64,000 nt of DNA from Oceanimonas aquatica (lineage in GTDB: Bacteria > Pseudomonadota > Gammaproteobacteria > Enterobacterales > Aeromonadaceae): NCBI RefSeq assembly GCF_030732065.1, contig NZ_JAVBHX010000007.1:172236-236235 (forward strand), read 5' to 3'. The notes beneath the pieces were generated by a model that was not told the origin of the DNA, did no database searches, and saw nothing but the letters and a program-made list of their open reading frames with translations. The position numbers and the translations under genes were made by a program. This document shows, one piece after another, positions 42,408-51,346 of the stretch (position 1 is its first letter; each line of letters opens with the position of its first letter).

Positions 42408-44912
42408 TCAAGAGGCCCGCAGCGGATCCCGGACATCCTTGCTGGTGCGGTAGGTCAGCACCTGCACTTCGCCGTCCACCCGCACAATTTCATAATACTG
42501 GGGCAGGTTGAAATGGCTGAAGTGGCTTTGCCCTTCCCCCTGCTCCTGGTTGGCGGTGTAGAAACGGTTGATGCTCTGCACCAGCTCGTCCTTGCTGCCG
42601 GCAATCTGGTGATACACCTCGGTGCGGTTGGCCTCGTCGAGAATATAGAGGCTGTAGCCCTCGCCGCTGTTTTCAAAGAAAAACTGCATCAGGCCCTCGC
42701 TGGCGTAGGTATCCACCACCTCAGGCACCGGCTGCCGTGGGTGCCGGTCCAGCCGCAGGGCATGGAACGCCTGACTGGCTGGTGCTCGCCGGCTGTCCGG
42801 CTCGCCCTGCATGCGCTGCACGCTGACCCCGCGCCGCTCAAAGACAATACCAACCCGCTCCGTGCCCAGCACCAGCCGTTTTAACTGATTCCCCTGCACC
42901 GGTTCCAGTCGCAACCGGATGCACTCCTTGACCAGTTGCTCAAAACGGGTGCGCAGCAGGCTGCGGAAATGCCGGCTGTAACAGAACACATCCAGGCTTT
43001 CGGGCGGGTTGGAGCCCTGGTGCATCTTGCCCAGCATGGCGGTAAGGGCGTCGACCACGGCGGTGTCACCGTCAAAATGCAGGGTCCGGATTTCGTCCCA
43101 GGAATTGCGGTAGATGATGTCCACCGAGCCCGCCAGGTTTTCCCGCTGACGGCCAAAGCTGAAGGGATCACTGGTATCGGCGCCAAACTCGATGGTTTTC
43201 TCCCGCCGCAGGGCGGTGGGATCCCGCTCCAGGTTGAGGAAGACGGCGAGATTGCGCACCTCACAGGGCCGGCTCAGGGCCAGGTTGGTGGGAGCCGGCA
43301 GGCGTACCGGAAACACCCGCGCCAGATCCCGGCTGAACTCCTGCAGCTGCTGAAGCTCGAGGTCCGTACTCTGGTTAAACAGGTGCCAGCGGCTGCGCTC
43401 GGTGAGCAGGCCATTGAAGTGCGCCCAGGCCACCAGCTTGCCGGCGTAGCTGCTGTGATCCAATGGCCGGCGCCCCAGTATCTCTACCGGCGACAGGCCG
43501 TATTTGTAGAGGTACCAGCCGGCCTGATTAACCCGCCCCTCCGGCACCTGCACCAGGCTGATGTCCGGCTCGCTCAGATCCGGTGCAATGCGCAGGTTAA
43601 TAAGCTGCACCTTGCCCGGCAGGTTTTCAAAGGCGGCATAGAGCTTGCGCGACAGAATACCGATGTCTTCCGGGTTGATGGACTCGCTGATGTTGTTGCG
43701 CCGGGCAAACTGGATCAGGCTGCGGTAACTCTGCATCAGGGCTTCCAGCAGCTCGCCGTAGGCGGCCCTTACCTCTTCCACCTTCCAGTTTTCCCGATCG
43801 TCGAGCCTGGCCAGCTTTTCCGCCGGCCAGCCCCAGATGCCGATCAGCCGCTCCATGATTTGCCGCCGCCAGGCCAGGGCCGGGTCATTTTCCTGCCCCG
43901 GCTCCAGCGCTTCCGACACCTTGAGATAAAAACAGCGCCGCACCAGATCGAGTCGCTTTTCATCCCCGATGGACTTAAGGTAATCGGTGACCTTTTCCAG
44001 CATCAGCACATAGTGATCCTGGGTTTCATCCAGGATCTCGGCGGTCTGAAACACGCTCTTTAACTGGCGGCACAGCAGGTGGGTGTCGGGATACTCATGG
44101 GAATAGGCTTCCATCAGCACGGTTTTCAGCACCGCCTTGTAGGGCGAGTCGATGCTTTTATAGAGCTGCCACAGTGCCGAGCCGAAGTATTCTTCTGCCG
44201 GAATGCGGGCAAACCCGCCCAGATCCAGCCATTCATCATGATTCAGGGTGCCGTTGGCAAACTGCTCGGCCACAAAGCGATCGTAGTCGGGGCCCAGCTT
44301 GCCGGGGGCGAACATCCACACCAGCCGCTTGCCGGCAATACGCAGATGACTGCGGTAGAACTCGTCCAGCAGCAACAGGTGCTGGGCACTGCCACAGCTC
44401 TCCCCTTCCACCCATTGCTGATTGTCGGTGCGAAACTTGTTGTCGGGGATCAGAAAGAAGTTGAGTTCAACCCGGCGCTGCTCGGCCCACTTGGAGATCA
44501 GCAGGCACTTCTGCTGCAACAGCTCCACTCTGAGTGGGTCCAGCTGATGGGAATGGCACACCCAGATATCGAGGTCGGAACGGCGGCCCTGGCCGATGGA
44601 CGAGGTGCTGCCCATGGAATACAGGCCGAGGATTTCATCCCCTTGCTGTTCCAGGCCCTGATGGCCGTTGGCCGCCCGGCACAGCTCGTCGATAAACTCT
44701 CGCTGGCAGTCATTGGGCGCAAACTGACAGATACCCGCCGGCACGTCGCCGGGTACATAGCCCGGCAGCAGGGGATGGTGGTAGTGCAGCAACACCGGCA
44801 GTAACTGAAACACCTGCTGGCCGTAGCGGTTCATCACCGCCAGGGCGCGCGCCTGCTTCTGCTGATTGAATTGCTCACACCGCTCGACGAGCCGATGAAA
44901 ATTAGCGTGCAA
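42408..44912 (-). CDS. cyaA: Class I adenylate cyclase
   Basis: 834 residues, makes cAMP for CRP. The N-terminal nucleotidyltransferase domain has [24 protein letters not shown] (catalytic GS and DxD), with [17 protein letters not shown] just before; the C-terminal regulatory half (from ~540) includes [41 protein letters not shown]. The start is TTG at 44912 with AAGG 8 nt upstream; alignment to the E. coli N-terminus (which also uses UUG) supports it. A CRP site overlaps its likely promoter, so autorepression is expected. Divergent from hemC. Confidence 0.96.
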   Translation of the reverse strand: MHANFHRLVERCEQFNQQKQARALAVMNRYGQQVFQLLPVLLHYHHPLLPGYVPGDVPAGICQFAPNDCQREFIDELCRAANGHQGLEQQGDEILGLYSMGSTSSIGQGRRSDLDIWVCHSHQLDPLRVELLQQKCLLISKWAEQRRVELNFFLIPDNKFRTDNQQWVEGESCGSAQHLLLLDEFYRSHLRIAGKRLVWMFAPGKLGPDYDRFVAEQFANGTLNHDEWLDLGGFARIPAEEYFGSALWQLYKSIDSPYKAVLKTVLMEAYSHEYPDTHLLCRQLKSVFQTAEILDETQDHYVLMLEKVTDYLKSIGDEKRLDLVRRCFYLKVSEALEPGQENDPALAWRRQIMERLIGIWGWPAEKLARLDDRENWKVEEVRAAYGELLEALMQSYRSLIQFARRNNISESINPEDIGILSRKLYAAFENLPGKVQLINLRIAPDLSEPDISLVQVPEGRVNQAGWYLYKYGLSPVEILGRRPLDHSSYAGKLVAWAHFNGLLTERSRWHLFNQSTDLELQQLQEFSRDLARVFPVRLPAPTNLALSRPCEVRNLAVFLNLERDPTALRREKTIEFGADTSDPFSFGRQRENLAGSVDIIYRNSWDEIRTLHFDGDTAVVDALTAMLGKMHQGSNPPESLDVFCYSRHFRSLLRTRFEQLVKECIRLRLEPVQGNQLKRLVLGTERVGIVFERRGVSVQRMQGEPDSRRAPASQAFHALRLDRHPRQPVPEVVDTYASEGLMQFFFENSGEGYSLYILDEANRTEVYHQIAGSKDELVQSINRFYTANQEQGEGQSHFSHFNLPQYYEIVRVDGEVQVLTYRTSKDVRDPLRAS

Positions 44913-44957
44913 GGGTTTGGCCTTCGTTGGACCGACACAGACCCAAAGCGGGTCAAA

Positions 44958-44996
44958 AGTGTGATCATGGTAACAATTAGTCAGTAAATGAACAAT
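44958..44996 (-). promoter_or_regulatory. cyaA promoter with overlapping CRP site
   Basis: CRP site TGTGA-tcatgg-TAACA (44960-44975), 9/10 of the core consensus. On the minus strand TTGTTC and TACCAT (17-bp spacer) form a possible promoter whose -10 lies inside the CRP site, so CRP-cAMP would repress cyaA, as at the E. coli P2 promoter. Confidence 0.65.
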
Positions 44997-45050
44997 ATCC
45001 TGCCATCACCCGGTCACCGGATGCTGTCAGGGCGATGCTGTATGCCTGAA

Positions 45051-45092
45051 ACAGGCGTGCAACAGTGATAACATCGGGCTCAATTACTCACA
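45051..45092 (+). promoter_or_regulatory. Candidate hemC promoter
   Basis: CTGAAA and TAACAT separated by 17 bp, with TAACAT (45069-45074) about 34 bp before the hemC ATG. Moderate matches only. Confidence 0.4.
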
Positions 45093-45107
45093 GACAACGA
45101 GAGTTTT

Positions 45108-46037
45108 ATGGCCAATCGCACCATTCGTATCGCCACCCGCAAAAGCCTGCTGGCCCTGTGGCAGGCCCATTATGTCAAGGAACGTCTGGAAACCCTGCAC
45201 CAGGACGTGACCGTTGAGCTGGTGCCCATGACCACCAAGGGCGATGTACTGCTCGACACCCCCCTGTCCAAGATCGGCGGCAAGGGGTTGTTCATCAAGG
45301 AGCTGGAGCAGGCCATGCTCGACGGCCGTGCCGACATTGCCGTGCATTCCATGAAAGACGTGCCGGTGGAGTTTCCCGAAGGCCTGGGCCTGACGGTGAT
45401 CTGCGAACGCGAAGATCCCCGCGATGCCTTTGTGTCCAATCACTACAAAACCCTGGACGAACTGCCCGCCGGCGCCGTGGTCGGCACCGCCAGCCTGCGC
45501 CGGGAATGCCAGATTCGCGCCCGCTATCCCGAGCTGCAAGTCAAAACCCTGCGCGGCAACGTGCAGACCCGGCTGCGCAAGCTGGATGACGGCGAGTACG
45601 ACGCCATCATTCTGGCCGCCGCCGGCCTCAAGCGACTGGAGCTGGACGACCGCATCGCCGGCCTGCTGAGCCCGGAAGACAGCCTGCCTGCCAACGGCCA
45701 GGGCGCCGTGGGCATTGAATGCCGCCTGAACGACGCCGAGTTGCTGGAACTGCTGGCACCGCTGGACGATCACGACACCCGGCTGCGGGTGGAAGCGGAG
45801 CGGGCCATGAACCACGGTCTGCAAGGCGGTTGTCAGGTACCCATCGGCTCTTACGCTCTGCTGGAAGGCGACCAGATCTGGCTGCGCGGCCTGGTGGGTC
45901 GCCCCGACGGCACCGAAGTGCTTTACGATGAAGTGCGCGGGCCCGCCGAACAGGGCAAGGCCCTGGGCGCCGAACTGGCCAAACGTCTGCTGGCCGCCGG
46001 TGCCGACAAAATTCTGGCCGAGGTCTATTCGTCGTGA
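45108..46037 (+). CDS. hemC: Hydroxymethylbilane synthase (porphobilinogen deaminase)
   Basis: 309 residues. Polymerises four porphobilinogens into hydroxymethylbilane. Features: [15 protein letters not shown], the catalytic Asp region [12 protein letters not shown], Arg-rich [26 protein letters not shown], and Cys242 in [11 protein letters not shown] that carries the dipyrromethane cofactor (same number as E. coli). First gene of hemCDXY. Overlaps hemD by 4 bp. Confidence 0.97.
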   Translation: MANRTIRIATRKSLLALWQAHYVKERLETLHQDVTVELVPMTTKGDVLLDTPLSKIGGKGLFIKELEQAMLDGRADIAVHSMKDVPVEFPEGLGLTVICEREDPRDAFVSNHYKTLDELPAGAVVGTASLRRECQIRARYPELQVKTLRGNVQTRLRKLDDGEYDAIILAAAGLKRLELDDRIAGLLSPEDSLPANGQGAVGIECRLNDAELLELLAPLDDHDTRLRVEAERAMNHGLQGGCQVPIGSYALLEGDQIWLRGLVGRPDGTEVLYDEVRGPAEQGKALGAELAKRLLAAGADKILAEVYSS

Positions 46038-46786
46038 TCCCGCTGGTGGTGCGTCCCGAGCCGCAAAACTACAGCCTTTGCGAAGCATTGCGCCGGGCCG
46101 GCCACCAGCCGGTGGCCACCCCGCTACTGCGCTTTGCCCCCGGCGCCGGGCTGGAACAGGCACCGGCGCTGCTGAGTGAACTCGCCAGCGGGGATTATGT
46201 GATTGCGGTCAGCGTACAGGCGGTGAATTTCGCCGATAATGCGCTCAAAACTCGAGGACTGCCCTGGCCCGATGTCACCTATGTGGCGGTGGGCGAGGCC
46301 ACCGGCCGGGCATTTGCCGCCGTGGGCGTCACCGCACTGGTGCCGGACGACCCGCGCTCGGAAGGCATGATTGCCCTGCCCCAGTTGCAGGATCCCGCCG
46401 GCCGCCGGGCAGTGATACTGCGCGGCGACGGCGGTCGTGACATGATGGCGCCAACCCTGACACGGCGCGGGGCGCGGGTGGACTACTGTGAAGTTTACCG
46501 GCGCTGCTATCGGGACGATGCCGACGGCGAGCTGGTGAAACAGTGGCGGCGATTGGGGGTGGACAGTATTATCATCACCAGTGGCGGCCTGCTGCAGCAC
46601 CTGTTTCAGCTTGCGGCCAACAGCGCAAAGGACTGGCTGCTAAGCCGTTTATTGATTGTGCCCAGCATTCGCGTGGTGGAACAGGCGAAGACCCTGGGCT
46701 TCACTCATATCATCAATGCCAAAGGTGCATCCGACCCGGCGTTGCTCAGCGCCCTGGATGAGAGGAAAAGGAATGACAGACAATAA
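46034..46786 (+). CDS. hemD: Uroporphyrinogen-III synthase
   Basis: 250 residues. It closes hydroxymethylbilane to uroporphyrinogen III. This family is poorly conserved; support comes from [77 protein letters not shown] and the place after hemC. Start GTG at 46034 inside the hemC stop (GTGA). It overlaps the start of hemX by 14 bp. Confidence 0.93.
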   Translation: MIPLVVRPEPQNYSLCEALRRAGHQPVATPLLRFAPGAGLEQAPALLSELASGDYVIAVSVQAVNFADNALKTRGLPWPDVTYVAVGEATGRAFAAVGVTALVPDDPRSEGMIALPQLQDPAGRRAVILRGDGGRDMMAPTLTRRGARVDYCEVYRRCYRDDADGELVKQWRRLGVDSIIITSGGLLQHLFQLAANSAKDWLLSRLLIVPSIRVVEQAKTLGFTHIINAKGASDPALLSALDERKRNDRQ

Positions 46787-47912
46787 ACAAGATCAACAGG
46801 ACGACAAGCTGGTAACCGGCGCCGCCGACACTCAGGCGGAAACTCCGGCCACCGAAGCCTCGGCAACCGAGGCCCCGGCCGCAGACAAGGCCCGGCCGGA
46901 ACAGGCCGCCGAGCCGGTAAAAGAAAAGCAGCCGTCTTCCGGCAAGGGGCTGGCCACGGTCGCCATTGTGCTGGCGATAGTGCTGACCGGCGGTCTGTAC
47001 TGGCACGGCCATCAGCAGGGCGTGGCCCAGGCCGGCCAGCTTGCTGCCATGGAAAGCCGCCTGGCCCAGCAGCAGAGCACCATTGATGCGCTGAAGAGCG
47101 AGCAGAGCACCACTCTCGGCAAGCTGCAAAGCGCCCAGAGCAGCGTCACCGAGCAGGTGGAAGGCCTGTCGCGCAAGGTGCTGGATCTCGACAGCAAGCG
47201 CCCCAACGACTGGATGCTGGCAGAAGCCGAATACCTGGTGCGCATGGCCGGCCGCAAACTGTGGCTGGAGCATGACGCCGTGTCTGCCGCCATGATGCTG
47301 GCCAATGCCGACGAGCGCCTGGCCGCCCTGAACGATCCCACCCTGGTCCCCATTCGCAAGGCCCTGGCCGACGACATTGCCAGCATCAAGTCGGTGAAAA
47401 AGGTCGACCGGGAAGGTCTGGTGATCAAGCTCAACAGCATCAACGACCAGGTCGACAAGCTCAAGCTCGCCGGAGTGATCATGGCCCGGGCCGAGGAGCC
47501 GGACTTCACCCTGTCCGAGTCGGTCAGCGACTGGAAGGAAAACCTGAAAAAGAGCTGGGCCAGCTTTACCGACGACTTCGTGACCGTACGCCGTCGTGAC
47601 GGCAACGTGGAAGCCCTGCTCTCCCCCCAGCAGCACTGGTACCTGAGCGAAAACCTCAAGGGCAAGCTGCTGCAGGCCCAGCTGGCGGTCTACCGCGAAC
47701 AGCAGGAAGTCTTTGACAGTTCCCTGGCCCAGGCCGAGCAGTGGCTGCAGGACTACTTTGCCGACGACAGCGTGCGCCAGTTTATGCTGGAGCAAATCGG
47801 CCAGCTCGAAGGCCAGCAGATCAACGTGGACTATCCGGAGCAGTTCGCCGCTCAGGAGCGCCTGCAACAACTGCTGGATGACCGGCTGCAACGCCTGCTC
47901 ACCGGCCTGTAA
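46773..47912 (+). CDS. hemX: HemX family protein (former uroporphyrin-III C-methyltransferase-like)
   Basis: 379 residues. An acidic Ala/Glu/Pro-rich cytoplasmic N-terminus (about 1-60) is followed by one membrane helix (GLATVAIVLAIVLTGGLYWHG) and a long coiled-coil periplasmic domain (QQSTIDALKSEQSTTLGKLQSAQSSVTEQVEGLSRK). There is no methyltransferase motif, so the old name is misleading; HemX probably organises the heme pathway or envelope. ATG at 46773 follows GAGGAAAAGG and overlaps hemD. Confidence 0.9.
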   Translation: MTDNKQDQQDDKLVTGAADTQAETPATEASATEAPAADKARPEQAAEPVKEKQPSSGKGLATVAIVLAIVLTGGLYWHGHQQGVAQAGQLAAMESRLAQQQSTIDALKSEQSTTLGKLQSAQSSVTEQVEGLSRKVLDLDSKRPNDWMLAEAEYLVRMAGRKLWLEHDAVSAAMMLANADERLAALNDPTLVPIRKALADDIASIKSVKKVDREGLVIKLNSINDQVDKLKLAGVIMARAEEPDFTLSESVSDWKENLKKSWASFTDDFVTVRRRDGNVEALLSPQQHWYLSENLKGKLLQAQLAVYREQQEVFDSSLAQAEQWLQDYFADDSVRQFMLEQIGQLEGQQINVDYPEQFAAQERLQQLLDDRLQRLLTGL

Positions 47913-47921
47913 GGGGGACTC

Positions 47922-49100
47922 ATGATACGTCTTGCCATTATCATCGCCATTCTGGCCGCCGGCCTGGTGGCCGGCCCCGACTTTATGGGCCGTCAGGGCT
48001 ATGTGCTGGTGGCCGCCGGCAACTACACCATTGAGACCACGGCCACCGTGTTCCTGGTGGGTGCCGTGCTGTTCTACCTGCTGCTGCTGTTTATTGAATG
48101 GCTGCTGGGCCGGGTGTTTGGCCTCAGCCACCGTACCCGTGGCTGGTTTATGGGCCGTCGCCGGCGCAAGGCCCTGAACTACACCCAGAGTGGCATGCAG
48201 GCGCTGGTGGCCGAAGACTATGCCACCGCCGAAAAAATGCTGCTCAAGGGCACCAAGGGCAACGAACTGGCGCTGCTCAACTACCTGAACGCCGCCAGCG
48301 CGGCTCAGGCCCAGGGCAACGAGGAAAAACGCGACGACTACCTGCGTCAGGCCCAGGAACAGCATCCGGCCGCCAGCCTCGCGGTGGGTATCACTCAGGC
48401 CCGACTGCAATATCAGCAGGGCCAGTTTGAAGACGCCCTGGCCGGGGTGCAGGCACTGGAAACCACCTATGGTCACCAGCCCGCCCTGCTCAAACTGCAA
48501 AAGGACGTATACGTCGCCACCGGTCAGTGGCAGGCCCTGCTTGGCATTCTCGACAGCCTGGCCAACAAGAACCTGATCAGTGCCGAGGAAAAAGACGCGC
48601 TGCGTCATCAGTCCTGGATTGGCCGCTTTGATCAGGCCGCCCATGACGAGGGCAGCGAGGGGCTGATCAAGGTATGGCAGGCCCTGCCGCGCAAGGACAA
48701 GTACAACCCCGAGCTGCTGCTGCCCCTGTGTGACCGGCTGATCGGCCTCAAGGCCCACAAGGAAGCCCAGCAGCTGCTGCTGGAAGGCCTCGACAAGAAA
48801 ACCGATGCCGGCCTGCTGCTGTGTGCCACCCGGCTGCAGCTGAGCGACTACCACCCGCTGCTGAGTGTGCTGGAGAAAAAGGCCAAAAAGGAAAACCTGC
48901 CGGAGCTGCATTCGGCCCTGGGCCGGCTGTACCTGAAGGACGGCAAGGACGATCAGGCCGAGCAACACCTGCAACAGGCGGTGGCGCAAAAGCCCGACCC
49001 GCAGGATTATGTGCTGCTCGCCGGCCTGGCAGAAAAGCGCAAGGATCTGACCCAGGCCAACGACTACTACAAACACAGTCTGGCCCTGGAAACGGCCTGA
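47922..49100 (+). CDS. hemY: HemY protein (TPR-like, heme operon)
   Basis: 392 residues. Two N-terminal membrane helices (IRLAIIIAILAAGLVAGP; TATVFLVGAVLFYLLLLFIEWLLG) and a periplasmic helical-repeat domain with TPR-like units (YATAEKMLLKGTKGNELALLNYLNAASAAQAQGNEEKRDDYLRQA; HSALGRLYLKDGKDDQAEQHLQQAV). The enterobacterial HemY is not the protoporphyrinogen oxidase of Bacillus despite the shared name. Last gene of hemCDXY, ended by an intrinsic terminator. Confidence 0.92.
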   Translation: MIRLAIIIAILAAGLVAGPDFMGRQGYVLVAAGNYTIETTATVFLVGAVLFYLLLLFIEWLLGRVFGLSHRTRGWFMGRRRRKALNYTQSGMQALVAEDYATAEKMLLKGTKGNELALLNYLNAASAAQAQGNEEKRDDYLRQAQEQHPAASLAVGITQARLQYQQGQFEDALAGVQALETTYGHQPALLKLQKDVYVATGQWQALLGILDSLANKNLISAEEKDALRHQSWIGRFDQAAHDEGSEGLIKVWQALPRKDKYNPELLLPLCDRLIGLKAHKEAQQLLLEGLDKKTDAGLLLCATRLQLSDYHPLLSVLEKKAKKENLPELHSALGRLYLKDGKDDQAEQHLQQAVAQKPDPQDYVLLAGLAEKRKDLTQANDYYKHSLALETA

Positions 49101-49120
49101 ACCGTTGCCCAAAACGCAAA

Positions 49121-49146
49121 AAAGAGGAGCCTGGGCTCCTCTTTTT
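49121..49146 (+). terminator. Intrinsic terminator of hemCDXY
   Basis: AAAGAGGAGCC-tg-GGCTCCTC followed by TTTTT, about 20 bp after the hemY stop; A-run on the other side makes it potentially bidirectional. Confidence 0.9.
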
Positions 49147-49208
49147 AGTGACAACGTTGCCTGCAGTGACACTGCAAGTCGGCCAAAGGGCCAACTTCAC
49201 GACACGCT

Positions 49209-49262
49209 TCAAGTACTTCCCTGTAACGCTCGGCAAATGCCATCCATGGCATTTGATCGGTC
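49209..49262 (+). repeat. Dispersed intergenic hairpin repeat, copy C
   Basis: Arm AAGTACTTCCCTGTAACGCTC followed by hairpin AAATGCCA-tcca-TGGCATTT (49235-49254). Same family as 2545-2592 and 24770-24822. Sits in the 227-bp gap between convergent hemY and the reductase gene. Confidence 0.65.
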
Positions 49263-49327
49263 GTGAAGCCGTTCCCTTTGCCCTCCTTTCCGGCAGACAG
49301 ACGCCGCCGGCTCAATCAATGAAATCG

Positions 49328-50197
49328 TTACGCGTCTTTATACAGCTTGATCAGGGTCGCCGGATCCCGCTCCAGAAAGCCCTTGCTGCCGTGCTGGCGC
49401 ATAAGCTGGGCGGCCAGTCCCGACATGGGGGTGGCGCTGCCGGCGCGCAGGCTCTGGGCCACCGCCATGTCCAGATCCTTGAGCAGGGTACGCACGTGCC
49501 ACTTGGGATCCGGGTTCACCTCTTCCGCCATCAGCGGGCCGGTGATCTGCATCGGCTTGGAGTCGGCAAAGCCACCGGCCAGGGCCGTGGGGATCTGCTC
49601 GGCGTCCACGCCGCAGGACTTGGCCAGGGCCATCATTTCCGCCAGCACCATCAGGTTGCAGCCCACTATCATCTGGTTGCACACCTTGGTGACCTGACCG
49701 GCGCCCACGCCGCCCATGCGGGTCACCCGCTGGGACAGGGGCGCCAGCACCGGGCGAATGCGCTCAATGTCGGCTTCCTCGCCGCCACACATGATGGCCA
49801 GGGTGCCGGCCTCGGCACCGGCCACACCGCCGGAGACCGGTGAGTCAACCCAGTCCATGCCGCAGGCGTCTTGCAATTTGGCGGCATAGTCGCGGGTGGC
49901 ATCGGGATCGGAGCTGGAAAAGTCCACCAGCAGCTGGCCGGCCCGGCCGTGCTCGGCCACACCGCCCTCGCCAAACACCACGCTTTCCACCACGGCGGTG
50001 TTGGCCAGGCACAACATCACCACGTCTACTTGTTTGGTCAGCTCACCAATGCTGCCGGCCACATGGGCACCGGCGGCGGCCACCTCGGCCAGCTTGTCGG
50101 CGCTGCGGTTCCACACGGTAACGTCATAGCCGGCGGCCAGCAGTCGCTCGGTCATGGGTTTGCCCATCAGGCCAATGCCGATAAATCCCAGTTTCAT
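49328..50197 (-). CDS. NAD(P)-dependent 2-hydroxy-3-oxopropionate (tartronate semialdehyde) reductase-like protein
   Basis: 289 residues of the beta-hydroxyacid dehydrogenase family (GarR/GlxR/MmsB). Rossmann start KLGFIGIGLMGKPMTERLLAAGYDVTVWNRS, substrate loop DSPVSGGVAGAEAGTLAIMCGG, and the catalytic Lys in GGVGAGQVTKVCNQMIVG. Tartronate semialdehyde reductase is the best guess from the NRS cofactor region (NADPH-leaning) but 3-hydroxyisobutyrate or succinate semialdehyde activity is possible. GGGAG precedes ATG 50197; ATGA overlap with the urea transporter gene means they are made together. Confidence 0.85.
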   Translation of the reverse strand: MKLGFIGIGLMGKPMTERLLAAGYDVTVWNRSADKLAEVAAAGAHVAGSIGELTKQVDVVMLCLANTAVVESVVFGEGGVAEHGRAGQLLVDFSSSDPDATRDYAAKLQDACGMDWVDSPVSGGVAGAEAGTLAIMCGGEEADIERIRPVLAPLSQRVTRMGGVGAGQVTKVCNQMIVGCNLMVLAEMMALAKSCGVDAEQIPTALAGGFADSKPMQITGPLMAEEVNPDPKWHVRTLLKDLDMAVAQSLRAGSATPMSGLAAQLMRQHGSKGFLERDPATLIKLYKDA

Positions 50198-51036
50198 ACT
50201 TTCTCCCTGTTGGTCATGTGTGCGCACCGGTAATAGCACAGGCCTTTCTGCATTGCCAGGCACAGCCAGCAGCTGAGCACAAAGGGCATGGTCAGCATGG
50301 GCAGACCCAGCTTGAGCATGGCCGCGGTCATCAGCCCGGCCAGGGCCGCGGCCAGCAGCATCCAGATCTGCTTGTTGCCGTGCCAGTACATGGCGATGGC
50401 CGCCAGCACGCCGTTATAACCGGTAAGGCCAAAGTTGATGTAATCCGGATTGACCAGCAACAACAGTGCGGCGCCGCTCGACACCATGGCGCCCACAAAG
50501 GCCCAGCCCAGCATCTCGATGCCCACCATCAGCAGGGCGGCGCAGATCAGCACCGCCGGCACCATGTCGGGCAAAAAGATCACCTGGCCAATGGCCGATA
50601 ATGAAAAGTTGTAGCCCTGAGGCACCTCGTCGGCGACCCGCTGGCCAATAAAATACAGCCAGGGCAACACCACCAGGTTAAACGGCAGCGTGTACCAGGG
50701 AATGGCGGCCAGCCGGCGCAGCCGGTAAAACAGCCAGGCCGACAGCCCGCCGCCCAGCACCGACATCAGCAGCCAGAACGGTGTCTGCTCGGCAAACAGG
50801 CCAAAGGCCAGCCCCACCAGGGCGGCGTTGAAGCCGAACAGGCCGTCACGCCAGCCGTCCGGCTCCCACCTGCAGGCCAGCGCCAGCAGGGTAGCGGCCA
50901 GGGTCGCCAGCATCATGGTGGCGGCCATCCAGGGGGAAATCCAGAGCACACCCGCAACAATCAGGGCACCGGCAAGGCGGTTGTTTATAAAATATATCTG
51001 GCCAACGGCGGCCAGCAGGGAAGACAACAGCGCCAC
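50194..51036 (-). CDS. Urea transporter family protein
   Basis: 280 residues, about ten membrane helices in two inverted repeats. Each repeat has the family motif: DGLFGFNAALVGLAFGLF and INFGLTGYNGVLAAIAMYW; LPFNLVVLPW and MPFVLSCWL mark the repeat ends. UT proteins are channel-like and pass urea down its gradient. Of two in-frame GTG codons I choose 51036, with AGGAG 8 nt upstream; the one at 51045 overlaps that site. No urease genes are in the window. Co-transcribed with the reductase, which may hint at ureide (allantoin) breakdown. Confidence 0.82.
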   Translation of the reverse strand: MALLSSLLAAVGQIYFINNRLAGALIVAGVLWISPWMAATMMLATLAATLLALACRWEPDGWRDGLFGFNAALVGLAFGLFAEQTPFWLLMSVLGGGLSAWLFYRLRRLAAIPWYTLPFNLVVLPWLYFIGQRVADEVPQGYNFSLSAIGQVIFLPDMVPAVLICAALLMVGIEMLGWAFVGAMVSSGAALLLLVNPDYINFGLTGYNGVLAAIAMYWHGNKQIWMLLAAALAGLMTAAMLKLGLPMLTMPFVLSCWLCLAMQKGLCYYRCAHMTNREKV

Positions 51037-51083
51037 GAAAGACACTCCTGTACCAAAAGGGAAGAAAACTAAGGAACGGCGCG

Positions 51084-51112
51084 ATTAAAACAGCTGAGCG
51101 AAAACTGGTCAA
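51084..51112 (-). promoter_or_regulatory. Promoter of the urea transporter operon
   Basis: TTGACC (51107-51112) and TTTAAT (51084-51089) on the minus strand, spacer exactly 17 bp, about 48 bp before the GTG start. Confidence 0.65.
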
Positions 51113-51295
51113 TGAAAAGTTGTAAACAATTTTGTATCAATCACATCAGGAAAATGACCGGCCCGGTACTTAGGGATCAAAGTGTCCTGAACCTTGCCAC
51201 CGCGGGCCAAATCGAAGCACGCAAACAGCGAGGGTTAACGCAAAAGGTTAATAGGGTGTTAACATCTTTCTTTTGGGAGAGCCGGCGAGCGGACA
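51113..51295. other. Intergenic stretch with no recognised feature
   Basis: Between the urea transporter promoter and the ilvA terminator. It holds a GTTAAC pair about 24 bp apart (51233-51262 region) but no open frame or structure I can support. Confidence 0.5.
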
Positions 51296-51327
51296 TAAAA
51301 ATACCGGGCAAGCCCGGCATTTTTTCT
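51296..51327. terminator. Bidirectional terminator after ilvA
   Basis: ATACCGGGC-aa-GCCCGGCAT with T-run on the plus side and A-run (T on minus) before it. Ends ilvGMEDA on the minus strand 20 bp after the ilvA stop. Confidence 0.85.
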
Positions 51328-51346
51328 TTATTAAACAATAGCCTTG

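Noticed and set aside
46746..49172. 808-codon open frame antisense to hemX and hemY
   Set aside because: High-GC genes with strong third-base bias leave the opposite strand open; the translation is Gln/Gly/His-rich low-complexity sequence, while the plus strand encodes clear HemX and HemY.
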